Positions 13,171-25,390 are shown, numbered from the stretch's first letter. The stretch: DNA of 64,000 bases from Hydractinia symbiolongicarpus (GCF_029227915.1 NC_079880.1:12489501-12553500), one strand, 5' to 3'. Translations and numbers: made by a program. The notes: a model not told the origin generated them from the letters alone.

Positions 13171-15197
13171 CTATTTTTCTAATTTGGAATAAGGAAGGTT
13201 AGAGCTTGTAGTATACGACAGGGGCTCTGCCATTTGCACAGGTGATCCCACAGGCGTCGTAACAGCTCGCCTTTGCATTCTAACACGACGATACAACCAG
13301 CAAGAAGAGGGCATTGTCATTATCAAAAAGATTATACAAACCACCAAAAAGGTTTTGGTTGTTGAACTTCGTGAGTCCCACCACGCACCCAGACCTAAAA
13401 AAGAAAAAATCTGAGTTTTAATAAGGTTACTTAAATCGCAAATTTTAACGCTGTGTAGATTTGACAGCGTCAGCTGGTATAGTTGTCATAGTTACGACGT
13501 TGTTTCGTTAATTCATGTAATGCGACCAGGTTTGAAATAAATTTCTTAGAAATACTCATCATTTCGATGTTAGAGTTTTAAAATTATGACCACAACGAAG
13601 GTGGTAGTAGTGGCAAAGTATCAGCTAGCGTCAAACACAACAAACTAACTCTAAAAAGCCATTGCTGTAAACAAGAAACTTTTGATTCCTTTATGTTTGA
13701 TACTACAGCTTGTTTTTCAACTTGGGAAAGTCTATCAGAGTTATGAAGAACGCGGAGGGCATCCGCCCTCATCCCCTTTCTTCCAAACCTTAAGCCTCGA
13801 AAAAGTATATTTAAGCTCAACTTACCGCTGCAATCAACATTTTCGTCAAAAACTGTATATGTTTCCCAGTAATAGACGGTTTCTTTCACCCCAACGTCAA
13901 TCTAAGAAGTTAAGAATTTTAACGTAAAGTAAATGATGAACCCTTACCTAGAATAACTTTGCGTTTCCATAATATACGAATAAAGTTTGTTGCCAAGGAA
14001 ACTAGGAGATTTAATTTGAGTTTACTTATTAGAAAATAAAACCAATATTTTGGAGTAATTATAAGTCTGTTGTCCAATAAATGAGTTGCAGCAAAAGTTG
14101 GATTAAATGAACAAAAGGTCATTTTAAAAGGAAGGATGAAGATGGTTATCATTAGACAATAAAGCATGATCCAACCTCGTTCCTAGCACCGATGCTTAAC
14201 AGACACCTAGGGAAGTTCATGATTAAAGCCGGATTTCCACTTGAACTAAAGTCATTGAATTTTAAGTAGATAGTGATATTTGGAACAAATTCCAAGCTTT
14301 CGATGACGTCATAGAAAAAGTGCTGACATAAGCAAAACTTTATTGCTGCCATTTGTTCCTTTTGTGACGTACTGTAAGTATACCAAGTTTTTAATTTGGA
14401 CAAGCTTATAAAAAGTTATTGGTCATAATATGTTTGAAAAAACCCAGACCGAATAGGGTTAATATTATTTACTTTCTTTGCATAATTTTTATACCTAAGT
14501 GATTGGAATGTAATAAAAAACACCTAAAAATCATAAATTTGTTTGGTTGCTTAAATTTTGGACACAAAACTGCACTAGTTTCATTTCGTACATTTTTTGT
14601 TGTTGCGCATATTTCTGACAAGACTTCGAATCTCTTTTTCTAAGCTTTTATAAAGATAAAACCTAAAAAAAGATCATAAATCATTTAGCCAAAAGTAAAC
14701 ATTACACGAATCTAAAAGGATTAGAAAAAGACTGTTTTCCATTCTCTTTTCACAAGATAAAAGATAAAAAAATACAACTCATAACATACCTTGACATGCA
14801 TTTTATGGCTACCTTCAACTAACATCTGAACTTTAACATACAGTCCAGCAAAGGACTCTCCGGGAATTGAAACATCTGTCCTTTTATTATTGTTCAAAGC
14901 ATCAAATTCTTTCTGAAAATGCACGCCTACATCTTCTATGATCAATTGAACTGTAATTTTTGGTGGCCTGCACTTTAACCATGTCACCTTAAGACTTGCA
15001 GTTTTTCCATGAGTTATGCTCTTACATTTATAAGTTGATCCATCTTGTGTACAACCACCCAAAGTTTCTAAAATTTAAATAGATATTGTTTATTATCCCA
15101 TCTAAGTTTTCCTACCTTGTTTCTTCGCAATGTATATACCTTCAACAACCACAAGTATTAAAAAAACTTCACAACAAAATCTCAACACGTTCGCCAT
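13171..15197 (-). CDS. membrane-protein family member A (signal peptide, 4-Cys ectodomain, TM, short tail)
   Basis: This is a four-exon gene on the minus strand: 15140-15197, 14790-15067, 13826-13901, 13171-13394. All junctions are GT/AG and the phases are 1, 0, 1, giving 192 residues. Exon 1 encodes a signal peptide (MANVLRFCCEVFLILVVV). Exon 2 encodes most of the ectodomain (GGCTQDG...YKC...LKCRPPKITVQLIIEDVG ... AGLYVKVQM). Exon 3 adds a short segment ending in VDCS. Exon 4 encodes a TM helix (TFLVVCIIFLIMTM), a basic stop-transfer stretch (WLYRRVRMQRR) and a tail ending SSNLPYSKLEK. Four ectodomain cysteines are shared with B and C, so two disulphides are plausible. I do not recognise the domain. 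The ATG was chosen because MANV(L/W) and the signal exon are conserved in the paralogues. It lacks the PPPY of member C. Confidence 0.8.
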
Positions 15198-15289
15198 CTT
15201 AACATTCATGAAGAGCTGGCACAAATTAAAAATGCGTCTCGTTCTTTGGTATTGCATTCACACAAATAAGATAAGAAAGGTCTTCGCTG

Positions 15290-15294
15290 ATTGG
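15290..15294 (-). promoter_or_regulatory. CCAAT box of gene A
   Basis: A CCAAT motif on the minus strand lies 93 bases before the ATG and is followed upstream (about 15314-15325) by the ATATCAGTTAATTA block shared with gene E. The motif sits about 90-105 bases upstream in all five paralogues, once the insertion in D is discounted, which argues for function. Confidence 0.45.
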
Positions 15295-15329
15295 TTATTA
15301 GATTGCTGATATCAGTTAATTAAAAAAAG

Positions 15330-16844
15330 TTAAAAAATAGATTGTTATTTCAATAAAGCTCTTGAGCAGCATGACAACACCACGTCTGTCTATTATAATG
15401 CTAACAAGTAATGTCCAGGCTGTATCTTTAGAATATAATAATATTAGTCTGCGCTGACAGGATTTAGCAACACATTAGAACAACATAGAAACACTATTCA
15501 TCATAACTAAAATGTTGCTTGTACTCAATATATCAAGTTAGCACCATCAATCCGTTTATTACCTGACACAAAATGTTTGGTATGAAAAATCCATTTATTT
15601 GATTGGTTTATCGCTGATTAACACAGAACTTATTTGAACGTGTTATGACCGATTTTGATGTTTTAATGTAAAATACAAAACCCGAGGTCATATATGCAGG
15701 CCGAGCTGGTGTTTGGCTAATAGAACCTGCTGATTGCTTTCGTATGATCTGAAATTTGAATTACGCGGTATCAATTTCAAAAAAACATGAACCTCACTAA
15801 ACTTCTAAAACGTAGACAAAAGTAATGAAAGTCGTTTTTTGGTGTCTCCATCAGATTAGTCACAGAGGATCCGCAAAATGCAATATTCGTGGGGCGAGAA
15901 AGGATGGTACCCTAACTAATCTTTCATACTTTTCTTAGTAAAGATCATGTAAGCCACTGACAGTGCTGAGGAGCACTGGATTGGCCACAAAAATACCCAA
16001 ATTTAGAATAAAACTTAAATATTATCCTACCTAACCTTCCTGCTCCGTTTTCTTTCCTATCAGTCGAAAGTAAGTGCATTGTTTCTCTTAAGACATTTGA
16101 CAGTACATGTTTTCACTTGTCGCACACTGTATGTACATCATTGTTCCAAAATCAAAACTCTTCTTCACATTCTTCATCAGCAGGAATGGCTTTATCCAAT
16201 TTCTTATCACACCAGTAAAGCAAATCGCGTTTCTTTTGTTTCTTTAAGTTATTCGATGAATATTTATATAAAAAATGCAGTGGATTTAAAATTATCAACA
16301 CTTGCCGTTTTTCTGGCGAAGTGATTTAAGATATTGGATTTATTGTAGCTTGATTTATGAGTCGGTAAATATGCAGCTAGCTATGTTTCAATGATTCTCC
16401 AGCAATGTTATTTGTTTACATTTATAGCTTTGATTATGGCTTCTATCAGCTTAAAAGTTATACCGTGCCTTATTAAACCATAGCAGTTACTTATAAAGGA
16501 GATCCGCTGCACTGATTGGTTAAAAAGCCTTCACTACGGGCTTTCTACAACACGGTATAAATTTTAGCGTCACTATTATGGATATTTGAATAATTTGTTT
16601 TCTTTTTGTACGTGTATTTGCACAGTTGATTAGATATGATAAGCTTGTCACATGCTTGCCTTCGCCGTGTTGGAAGTATCTTTTTTAGTGATTTCCACAA
16701 TGCTTCAGGTGGGTTCGTTTTCTCCGCTAGTGTATTTTGAGATAATTTTGTCTACTTCACTTGATCATATTATTGACTATGTTCCTGTGTGGTCATGTAT
16801 AGTTTTTATTTTCTATATACGGTATTGGGGGGTGTAAGTTCGTT
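15330..16844. other. intergenic, no gene recognised
   Basis: AT-rich sequence without convincing exons. The open frames at 16079-16324 and 16652-16837 are hydrophobic, low-complexity translations with no flanking splice pattern or family resemblance. Confidence 0.4.
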
Positions 16845-17480
16845 TCATTTTTTAATTCACTAGTCATCCAAGGAGCTAAACTTGTATCGACTCTTTTAGT
16901 TTCAAAAGAAAATCCTTATCAAGTAAAGGCATCAAAATATTGTTTCAAGCTGTTAACGACTCTGTTATAATAAAGGCTATATATATACACAGTTCCAATC
17001 AACAGACTTCAAATCAAGTTTCAATCTGTTGATGTCATAATTCTTATTATTTCTATACCAGCTTGTCTTGAGAAGAGTTTTAACACGGCTTTTCCTGCGA
17101 TTGAAATCTATTAACTTGTGATCACTGAACCTCATAAGTCATAGTTTTTTTGATTTTGCACAGTGTGTTAGTAAGTACGAGGTCGATCATTGTCTCAGTA
17201 TTCTGTGTAATTCTTTTGGGTTTATACTTGTTTCAATTCAGATAATGGAAAAAATTATTTGAGTATTGTAGTATTGTCAATTCGTTTTGGAAAGTTGCAA
17301 TTAAAATCCCCAGTTAATAAAATTTCTCTTTTCTTCTGAGGTTGCTAACGATAACGACTTTTTAATTAAATCTTTTTTTTAGGTAAATGATTTGACGAAG
17401 ATGGTCTACACCTATACAATACCATATATTCTCTGAATATAATGTAACGGATGTTGTCATAAATCATAAAACTTGGGTGT
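16845..17480 (-). mobile_element. LINE fragment: C-terminal part of an AP endonuclease domain and linker
   Basis: Read on the minus strand in shifting frames, the region resembles the endonuclease of CR1/L2/Jockey-type LINEs. In order it shows a CRPSSSN block (family YRPPSSN), LLTGDFNCNF (family LGDFN), the ETMIDLVLTN block (family TLIDLILTN), a degraded SDH-type segment, then the linker blocks YDINRLKLDLKSVDW and APWMTSELKN. Stops and frameshifts are frequent. The RT domain does not follow. Confidence 0.7.
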
Positions 17481-17827
17481 TTCATATCAAGTTTGTAAGC
17501 AGTGGGGCGAAGTTGTTAGTACACACTAAGCCTAGTATAAACTATAGCAAACGGAGAAAAAAATTTAAATTGTATGTTACAAAAGTAGATGTGGAGACGA
17601 AAAACAAAAAGACGAAAAACGCATCAACAGTGGTGACACCATGCAATGTTCGTACATGACAACTAAGTTAAGGGGTAACAAATTTACAGAAATTCAAATT
17701 CCTTCTCTGATTTAACATTGACCTGAAAAAAGTAGATGAGCATTGCAGAACATGAACGCTTAAACTATAATAATTGAAATCTTAATGGGTGAAAACTACG
17801 CTTTATAGCTAAAGTTGCCATTTTCTC

Positions 17828-18267
17828 ATACCGTAAAGACTCGATTAAGCGCCCCTCGAAAAAGCGCTGCCCTTGAATAAGCGTCCCACTAAAATGAAAA
17901 ATATTTTATAAGCGGCCCATCCCTCGAATAAGCGCCCCCCTCTGGACCTAAGAGCCATCCAGATGTATCGTGGAACAAGACATTCAAGCAACCTTGTGCC
18001 GAGTTGGGAAAAGCTGAACAACGAGATGATCAAGGAGTCTTTTGGTTTCTGCGCGGTAACATGTGACAAAATCTCCTGTTTCAAAGAAGGCAAACCTGTA
18101 GTGATGGTCGTGCCATGCTGAAAGAACAGCTAGAATTCATGAATGTGACAGAAAAGGATCCGTTTGTTCTTGACGAGAACGACATAATGCAAGCGGCTCC
18201 GGAGGAGTTACTTGTCGATGAGAATGAAGAAGGTGACGAGGATGATTGTAATGTCGATATTTTGTAA
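17828..18267 (+). mobile_element. pogo/Tigger-type DNA transposon remnant
   Basis: It begins with TACCGTAAAGACTCGATTAA and AAGCGCCCC-type repeats, which look like a terminal/subterminal region. About 330 bases follow that translate as the C-terminal end of a pogo-like transposase: a SFG-type helix (PSWEKLNNEMIKESFGFC) typical of the region after the DDE domain, then, one frameshift later, an acidic tail ending in DEDDCNVDIL and a stop. The catalytic domain is gone, so this is an internally deleted copy. The second terminal repeat was not found. Confidence 0.6.
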
Positions 18268-18766
18268 TTGATTTCCGTCGCCGCTATGCGGGGAGGGATC
18301 TTCAAAATCGCCTGATGGGAGATAGATAAATAGAGAGAGACAGCACAAAGCCAGGACGCTGTTAAGTTTTTGTCCAGGCTAAACGTTTGGAAAATTTCAT
18401 TTTTGCGAAAGCCAATGAAGATGCTTTGTTTTAATCTCTGTCAATGTACACTTCGTGTGGCCAGAACATTCCGTGTGCGGCCATGGCTAAAAGTGCTTAC
18501 ATTTTGTTGGTCGCCCCTTGCTGGTCTCTTTGGTTTGGTCGTAGTAGCTTTATTGATGGGGAGCTTAGCACTATTTTTTAAATTCGTGTATTTTATCAGG
18601 TAAGAATTATTTTATATATAGCTAAGTGAGAAAGGTGTGCTGGCTAGCTAGCTATCTCAATTTTTGTTGCTGACTTGGATCTCCTTTTGATTGGTGCTGA
18701 CATACCCTTTCATGAAATTACTTCCTTGCTAGCTAGCTATGGAGCTAACTACACAAAATAGTTCTT

Positions 18767-18893
18767 AAAGAGCAAGCAACAAAAAACCTTTGTCCTGTCT
18801 TGCGTAGTTCTTCCATGACTGGACAATCAAAAGAGCAAGCAACAGAAAAACCTTTATCCTGTCTTGCGTAGTTCTTCCATGACTGGACAATCA
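18767..18893. repeat. 63-bp tandem duplication
   Basis: Two near-identical copies of a ~63-bp unit (AAAGAGCAAGCAACA... to ...ACTGGACAATC) lie at 18767-18829 and 18830-18893. No coding function was seen. Confidence 0.85.
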
Positions 18894-19589
18894 ACTTTTA
18901 GGAAAAAGGGGGGCTAAAATAACTTCCAAATAACACTTTGTGGGACTACTTCTATCAGATGAAAAGATATATATATTCGCACAGGATTTTTTTATATTTT
19001 TTGCGGAAAAGTTGTCGAAACGTGACAAAAGTTTATTGTTGCTTGCACTGAGCAGTCGGTGAACTGATAATTAACCTGTAACAATATATATCGTTAGCCG
19101 AGGCAGGATAATTAGATGCTAAGCCTGGTATAATTAGCTGTTAAAAGCTTCTTTGTGTTCTTTACAGCTAACTGCGCCTTTTCCATGTTTTTTCTTGAAA
19201 TCAGAATAGTTTTGTTGTTTAATAATATAGACGACATATGCACTGCTAGCTACAGTAAAATTATATCTCTTTTGCAAAATCGTTTCTTGATCTTTTTCTT
19301 GGTTTTAATTGAAGCACAACTTTATGTTGATCTATATAAATATAGATGGCTATGGGGAGATCGATAACGAAGAAAAGTGAAAATTTAAGTGAAAAGATAC
19401 ATATCGTATAAGTAGCTGTATCAGCGGCTAATTATATATACGCACCGTATATATAAATATTCTGCATAGATAAATAGAATGTCTGTATATTTTATATGGC
19501 TAGCCTTACAAATCCTGTTTATTATTTCCAGGAAAGGTCATGGCTTAGATAGGGAGTCCTAGTCTGCGGCTATGGTAGTATAATATTGA

Positions 19590-19664
19590 ATTGCCGCCAA
19601 GGGAATTCGAACTCCGTTCTCCCGCTCAAAGTGCCAGAGTTATAACCACCAAGCTATGGAGCCA
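19590..19664 (-). mobile_element. tRNA-like segment (SINE head or tRNA pseudogene)
   Basis: On the minus strand it shows an A-box-like TAGCTTGGTGG and a B-box-like GTTCGAATTCC at tRNA-like spacing. The acceptor ends do not pair convincingly, so it is more likely a SINE head or pseudo-tRNA than a working tRNA. Confidence 0.5.
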
Positions 19665-20559
19665 TTGAAAACGGCTAACTATTCTGTTCCTGCCTAATTA
19701 TCAGTTCTCCTTGTGCCTAATTTGCTTGAAAATCTTTCTTGAGATCAACCCAAAGTATCACAAAATATTTTTCTAAGATTTCTTAGAAATGACTTGATTT
19801 TTAAAAATCTCACGAAATATACCTGTGCATCACATCGCATGGATTTGTATTTTATGGTTAAATTAGGCTGTTTAGTCACGTGATCAAAAGCCGTAGAATT
19901 TTTTTTGCCGTAGCGAACTCGCATACCGTAGACAGATTTTCCCAAGATTTTATACGTATGTGCCCATCCAAAGCTATTTTCCGACTATGTTTTTCCTTAT
20001 TAGGCATTTTTCGATAGGCACCTCTTTGCACAGAATAGGCCGAGGTTTGTTTTGATTGATGATAGAAGTTTGTAGCTGTTAACGTTGAAGAGTTACAGGA
20101 TTTTGAATTTTAAGGTTGCGATTATTTTTGTATTGTATGTGTTATTTAAACTTCTATCATATCAAGTAGTAAAGTTTAAAGTATGTAGAATTGTTCTTAT
20201 CAAATAAATAGTTAGTTAGAAAAAGGAAAAGCTGTCGGATTTCACATTTTTTTGTTGACACTTTTGGATCCCCCCCTGGCAGACAGAGCTAACAACAGCT
20301 ACAAACATGGCGGACTAAATCTCAAAAATAAGTTTATGGGGTTATAGCTACTAGTTCACTTTTGTATATTAATAAGAGACTGTTCACAATAAGAGATGTT
20401 CAATGTTTATAGTTACATATATTTATAGTTTAGCTAGATAGTGATAGATAGTAAAACAAAGATTTAAGCGACTATATAGCTAGGTGGTATTTGGGGTTAT
20501 ATTCTAGCTAGCTAGTTAAGCTTTGTGTTTGTTATTTTATCACTATAATTACCTCTAGT

Positions 20560-20977
20560 ATGGATGCTAAGGTATGTCTAGCTAGTTTTCACAGCTTGTT
20601 TAGTGTTTTTTATAGGTTAAATTTTTTTATTAAAAAAAGATGTTCGTGACAATGTTGTTGCTGTTCAGAAAAGTGAACTTATGTTCAAAATTAGAGAAGC
20701 GAGAATGTCGCAAATAACTATGCAACAAAAACGTAGTTTCCAGAAAGAATTTCTAGCAGATCCCATCCTACTTGTTGGAAAGGATATTCGTCATCGAGTT
20801 AGAGAGGAGGGAAGTGATGAGGTAAATTGGGAACAGGGAAAAGTTATGAGCTTAAGTAAGATTGCTAAGAATGTTAAAAGATCCGAGTATTGTGTGCTGT
20901 ACGCTTCTGAACCCGATAATGTTTGGAAATTTCCATTGCTTTTGGATTTTGAAAAGGGAGATTTGATATTGCTGTAG
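20560..20977 (+). CDS. small Spindlin-like (Spin/Ssty repeat) protein, two exons
   Basis: Exon 1 (20560-20571) encodes only MDAK. The 97-bp intron has a GTATGT donor and a TGTTCAG acceptor, and exon 2 (20669-20977) gives a 103-residue protein in frame. Its second half (GKDIRHRVREEGSDEVNWEQG ... YASEPDNVW ... DFEKGDLILL) resembles the last Tudor-like Spin/Ssty repeat of spindlins, histone-methyl-lysine readers: a GK-hydrophobic start, a W-x-G turn, then an E-x-D aromatic segment and a DxxxGDL end. Only one repeat is present, whereas spindlin has three, so a full reader is not expected. It may be a truncated paralogue or a repeat-borne cargo. An in-frame downstream ATG at 20681 could also be used. 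The splice model is inferred. Confidence 0.55.
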
Positions 20978-21404
20978 TTTGCTTATTATGTCGTTAATTC
21001 AGTATATAATAATAGTTTATGTTCACATGGTATAGATTAGTTTTGTTGATATATAATATTTTAATGGGAAAAAGTCGTCTATTTTAGTCCATTTAATTTT
21101 AGTATATACAAGTTTTGTATTGGCATTTGTAGACTGTATGAGATTTTGTTCTGAGATTTTGTTCTTTGAAATATGCCGCTCTGCCTATCCTATATGCTTT
21201 TTTTATTACTAACTAGAATTTGACTTCAAGATATCTTGGCCAAACATCTGAATGCAGTGGTTGTACAGTTAAACGTGTTTATATACTTTGTAAAAAAAAT
21301 GGTATTTCTGGCATGACTATAAAATGCTTATATTATGTCAATGACTTTATATTAAAGTTTTTATTTAGCTTAATCATATGATTTTGATATTTGTTTCTTT
21401 CTGG

Positions 21405-22105
21405 ATTTTTGCCTATCTCTTTACAGTATTTAACAGCCTGGTCTGCAAAACATCAATAATTTTTTATAGTTTAATTTACTGTTTTTATCACAATTCTGTT
21501 AATTAACCTATACAAACTTCACAGATGGCTTATATACCTGGTTTCCTTTTTAGTTCTTACCCCCGTCTTTTTTAAATTTAACAGTCTGGTCTGTAAATTA
21601 CACATATTTATCACATGATATTTTTTGTAGTTTTAATTACTGTTTTACCATGGTTCTGTTTTTTTTAATTTAATGCAACTTCGCCAACAATGGCTTATTT
21701 AAAACTGGTTTCTTTTTAGTTTTACCCCCGTCTTTCTCTATTTAACTGTCTGGTCTGTAAAATACACACCTTATCACGTGATATTTTTTGTAGTTTTAAT
21801 TACTGTTTTATCACAGCAATTTAATGCAACTTCGCCAATGACTTAATTATAACTGGTTTCTTTTTAGTTTTACCCCCGTCTTTCTCTATTTAACTGTCTG
21901 GTCTGTAAAATACACATATTATCACATGATATTTTTTGTAATTTGAATTATATACTGTTTTATCACAGTTTTTTTTTATTAATTTAATGCAACTTCGCCA
22001 ATGGCTTATTTATTACTGGTTTCTTTTTAGTTTTACCCCCGTCTTTCTCTGTTAACAGTCTGGCCTGTAAAATACACATCATATCACGTGATAATTTTAT
22101 AGGTT
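21405..22105 (+). repeat. ~145-165-bp tandem repeat, about five copies
   Basis: A unit marked by TAACWGTCTGGTCTGTAAA, then TTTTTTGTAGTTTTAATTACTG, then ATGCAACTTCGCCAATG, then TTTTTAGTTTTACCCCCGTC recurs about five times. Markers lie near 21429, 21580, 21744, 21890 and 22054, with small indels. It is non-coding and lies directly downstream of the Spindlin-like gene. Confidence 0.85.
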
Positions 22106-22980
22106 TTCTTCTTTTAAGTTCTAGTGACGTTTATAGTTACTTATTTCTAGTTACGTGATAGGATTACTTTTTATTTTTATGTTAGTTTTTACCGTTATTT
22201 TACCAATGTTATGTATATTTTACCATATATGGAAAAAGTAAAAATGGCGGCATAATGACGTCAGATATGAAAAAAAAATTCCAAATGTCTTTCTTAGCAT
22301 AAATTTTGCCAACCCTAAAATTTTCATTCTATAATGTTTAGTTATACCAAAGTTATTGTACACGTAGCAAAGGTCTTAAAATGAGTTTAAAAACAGTCGT
22401 TTTGGTGCCAAAAATGTTCTACTTGGAATGCACTTATTTTTTCTAATTTTTGCTACCAATTACGCATACTAAAATAGCCATAACTTTTGAACTATTTATC
22501 GTAGAAGAAAGTTTGACCCCTCGTTGAATTTCAAATGACCCAGCCATTCTGAAAACAAGAACATTATAGACTCCTACACAAAGCTTTAAAACTCCCGAAA
22601 GTGCCTAGTTAAATTGTATTCTTGTTTCTTATTTTTAAACCGTACTTTCTTTTTCAGATCAGCTGTTATCAAACCATGCACCATCACCATTTTCAAAAAA
22701 TTTTCAACAAGAGAGTAAATTTTGAAGGCCTAAAACTGAAATGCTAATATGTATTTATTGCTGAATTAATAAACAATGAACTACTTCATCATTCAAATTG
22801 AGCTCGTTCAGAAGTTATTATATTCGAATCGTCAAGTTTTTACATAGCAAGATTTGTATTCTGGAATTTCCAGAATTTTCCTGATCACTTTTAAAAATAT
22901 CCAGTTTTAATGTTTTAACTGTTGTTTTAGAATACTTCATATAGCTATGTAAAATTTTTATTTTTTATTTATTGAGTTGT
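22106..22980. other. intergenic, no gene recognised
   Basis: AT-rich sequence with no supported exon, structured RNA or transposon ends that I can identify. Confidence 0.4.
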
Positions 22981-23044
22981 ATTTTAACATTGCAGGTTAG
23001 TTACAAAAATAGTTAATGTTTACCCCATAATTCTCCGTTTTCAA

Positions 23045-23690
23045 GGTCTACTTTAAATTTCAAAATCTTTCAGGCTGATGACTGAAATCTTAAAACCGCA
23101 GGGCTTCTTGTTCGTTTTTATTTGTTATTTTTGCTTAAAGAATAAAAAACACGTTCAAATTATTTGTCTCAAAATTATTTTCTGAAAACATTTTCAGATA
23201 TTTTTTTTATCGAAAAAATACATACCCCAAGTGAAAATAGTTGAATTTGATCGAATTAGAGAGAGTTTAGAATTAAGGAGGTTCGAATTAAAGAGAGTCG
23301 ACTGTACATTAAATTTTTTTGGTATCTTCTACATGTAGTTATTATGAAGACACAGAGGTTTGGGGGTGATAATATATCCTAGCTACCTACCTAACCTTCA
23401 TTCGTGCCAAAAAATAAACTAACTTACTAACAAAAATTACTTTTACAGACTTAAAACATGTTATGATATGAGCTGACTGATTGTTCTTTTTAAAAATGAA
23501 CAAAAGGAATGCCAGGCCTTGCGTTTCTTGTTGCTGGTGCTGTCAATGGCACTGCATTTGATGTGTTTTATATATGACATTTGATGTCCTTATATGGCAT
23601 TTAAATTGCTATATATGGCATTTGATGTGCTTTATATGGGATTTAAATTGATATATATGGCATTTGATGTGTTTCTCATTAGTCCAACAA
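23045..23690 (-). pseudogene. remnant of a membrane-family terminal exon and 3' flank, with a local repeat
   Basis: About 23060-23110 (ending CGCAGGGCTTCTTGTT) matches the intron-3 region of pseudogene E near 32805-32860. About 23430-23560 (ACAGACTTAAAACATG... and ...GTTGCTGGTGCTGTCAATGGCACTGC) matches the 3' end of E near 31805-31915 and of D near 24205-24310. Thus another broken copy of the family's 3' part lies here. 23550-23672 is a tandem repeat of a ~34-bp unit (ATATGGCATTTGATGTG...). No open TM exon remains. Confidence 0.5.
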
Positions 23691-24791
23691 ATGACAAAAA
23701 AAGTAGAGGAGACATTTTAGGGTAGGGAAATCTATTTTTAATGATCATTCATTTTGAGTAATCTTTTTTTACTGAAAATGATTCAACCCATTTTTAGGAC
23801 AATTATTTACCCAAGTTCATACCTATCCTCTTTTAAAAATCAAAATTCCGACGGAAAGTGGAAAGAAATAACTACTATTGAATGGTGAAGGTTTGTACTT
23901 TTTCCTGAAAATTATTTTCAACTTGTTACTTACAAATAATATACGAAAATAAAAAATAATACTCGAAAAGTATCACTTGGACTTAACTGAAATTTGATTC
24001 AGACAAAACAAGCCTATCTTCCTTTTTACACTGGGGGATCCTTTGTGCATACACTTACAATATGAACCGTGACTGCGAATCTAGTGAGAAACTTACTTAC
24101 TCCAAGCGAAAGAGAATTTCTCTGGTACCTTCCTTTAATAATAAGTAAAAAATGCGTGCAAAGAAATACAGAAAAAATTAACACGTCTGCTTTTGGATTA
24201 CATTCACAGACTTAAAACGTTGTTATGTCATGAGCCTGTTTACTATACTTCTTGTAACTGGGCGTAAGGAATGTTTGGCCTGGAGTTGCATGTCGCTGTC
24301 AGTTGCACCCTATTTGAGGTGTTCGTATGACATTTGATGTGTTTCTCACTCTTCTGTTGGCTGATGACGTTACTAGTTCCTTGTTTAATCTCATTCTATA
24401 ACGGCAATAACACAGACAAATCTTAAGCGCTAAAGCGAATACGGCTGCAAGAATTATCAGTGCTACATTACTTCCGCTATATCCTGTTGTTTCTTCTCTT
24501 GGGGATTCTATGTACTGATACGTAGCTAAAAGAAAATAATCTATATTTGAAATAGTTACGTCGTTGTTGCGTTAATTAGTGAAATTTGACTAAAAAGACA
24601 TCTTTAGTAAAAACCTTTGTGGAATAAAACTTCTTAGTAATTATTTTTTTATGATTTTAATCTTAAAATCTGACGACGGCAAAAGTTGTAAAAATCGCAT
24701 TTTGGGACGATTTCCGGCATAACCGGAAAGTGCGTTAATAACCATACTTTTTTTCTCAAAACTTAACACAGTGGTAAGATTTGTTTCAGAA

Positions 24792-24931
24792 TTAAAGGTA
24801 ATAACCGGCACAACAGGTATGTGCTATAAATATTTTGCCCACTCCAATTGCAAACCAAAGTTTTGGTGTCGTACTTTTTCTTTCATGTTTTCTTGTATCT
24901 TCCGTTGGGCTTTGTGACTTCGGGAATAATT
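24792..24931 (-). other. candidate alternative terminal exon of gene D (copy 2)
   Basis: After an acceptor (TTTTAG) preceded by the same intron sequence as the D terminal exon, 140 bp stay open in the family phase to a TAA. They encode about 45 residues with a short hydrophobic stretch (LWFAIGVGKIFIAHTCCAGYYL). Its first half is homologous to the terminal exon of pseudogene E (KPN-R-YK region). It could be an alternative 3' exon or a dead duplicate. Expression cannot be judged here. Confidence 0.35.
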
Positions 24932-25390
24932 CTAAAAGATAATAATCTATAATTTACCATAGTTTCAACGCTGTTGCGTTAATTAGTCAAATTCCATTAG
25001 AAAGACATCTTTTAAAAAAAAAATTCGTGGGATAAAATTTCTTAGTTATAATTTTTTATCATTCCAATCTTAAGATTTCAAAAATCTTGACGACGGTAAA
25101 TGTTGTAGAAATGCTGAAGCATAATTTTTTTTTAAAACACACAATAAACTCACTCTGGAAGAGCATTTGCTGCGAACAATGACTCAAGGAACTTAACATC
25201 TATATGATAACTCTTTTTTTTCAAGAGAAACTATTGTACAAAGTTTGAACTCTTGACTTATCAAATTTCTTATTCTTTAGATTTCACCAGAAAATCGCGT
25301 TTTGGGCCGATTCCCGGCATAACCGGAACGTGAGGTAATAACTAAATTTTTTTCTTTAAATTTTAAACAGTGATAAAATTTGTTCCAGAA

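Larger units (their letters stand above)
18300..20550. other. intergenic with scattered repeats, no gene recognised
   Basis: Contains CTAGCTAG-rich simple sequence, the 63-bp duplication and one tRNA-like segment. The frames at 18370-18603 and 19155-19367 are hydrophobic chance translations without splice support. Confidence 0.4.

Noticed and set aside
13171-15197. Immunoglobulin or allorecognition-type (Alr-like) receptors
   Set aside because: The ectodomain has four Cys but lacks the Ig-type Cys...Trp...Asp-x-Gly-x-Tyr-x-Cys pattern, and the tail lacks ITAM/ITIM spacing. Only the general type I architecture and clustering are similar.
23270-23310. Short regulatory repeat GAATTAAAGAGAGTCGACTG
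   Set aside because: It looks like a transposon-end fragment or simple repeat; no gene lies in the right position for it to act as a promoter element.
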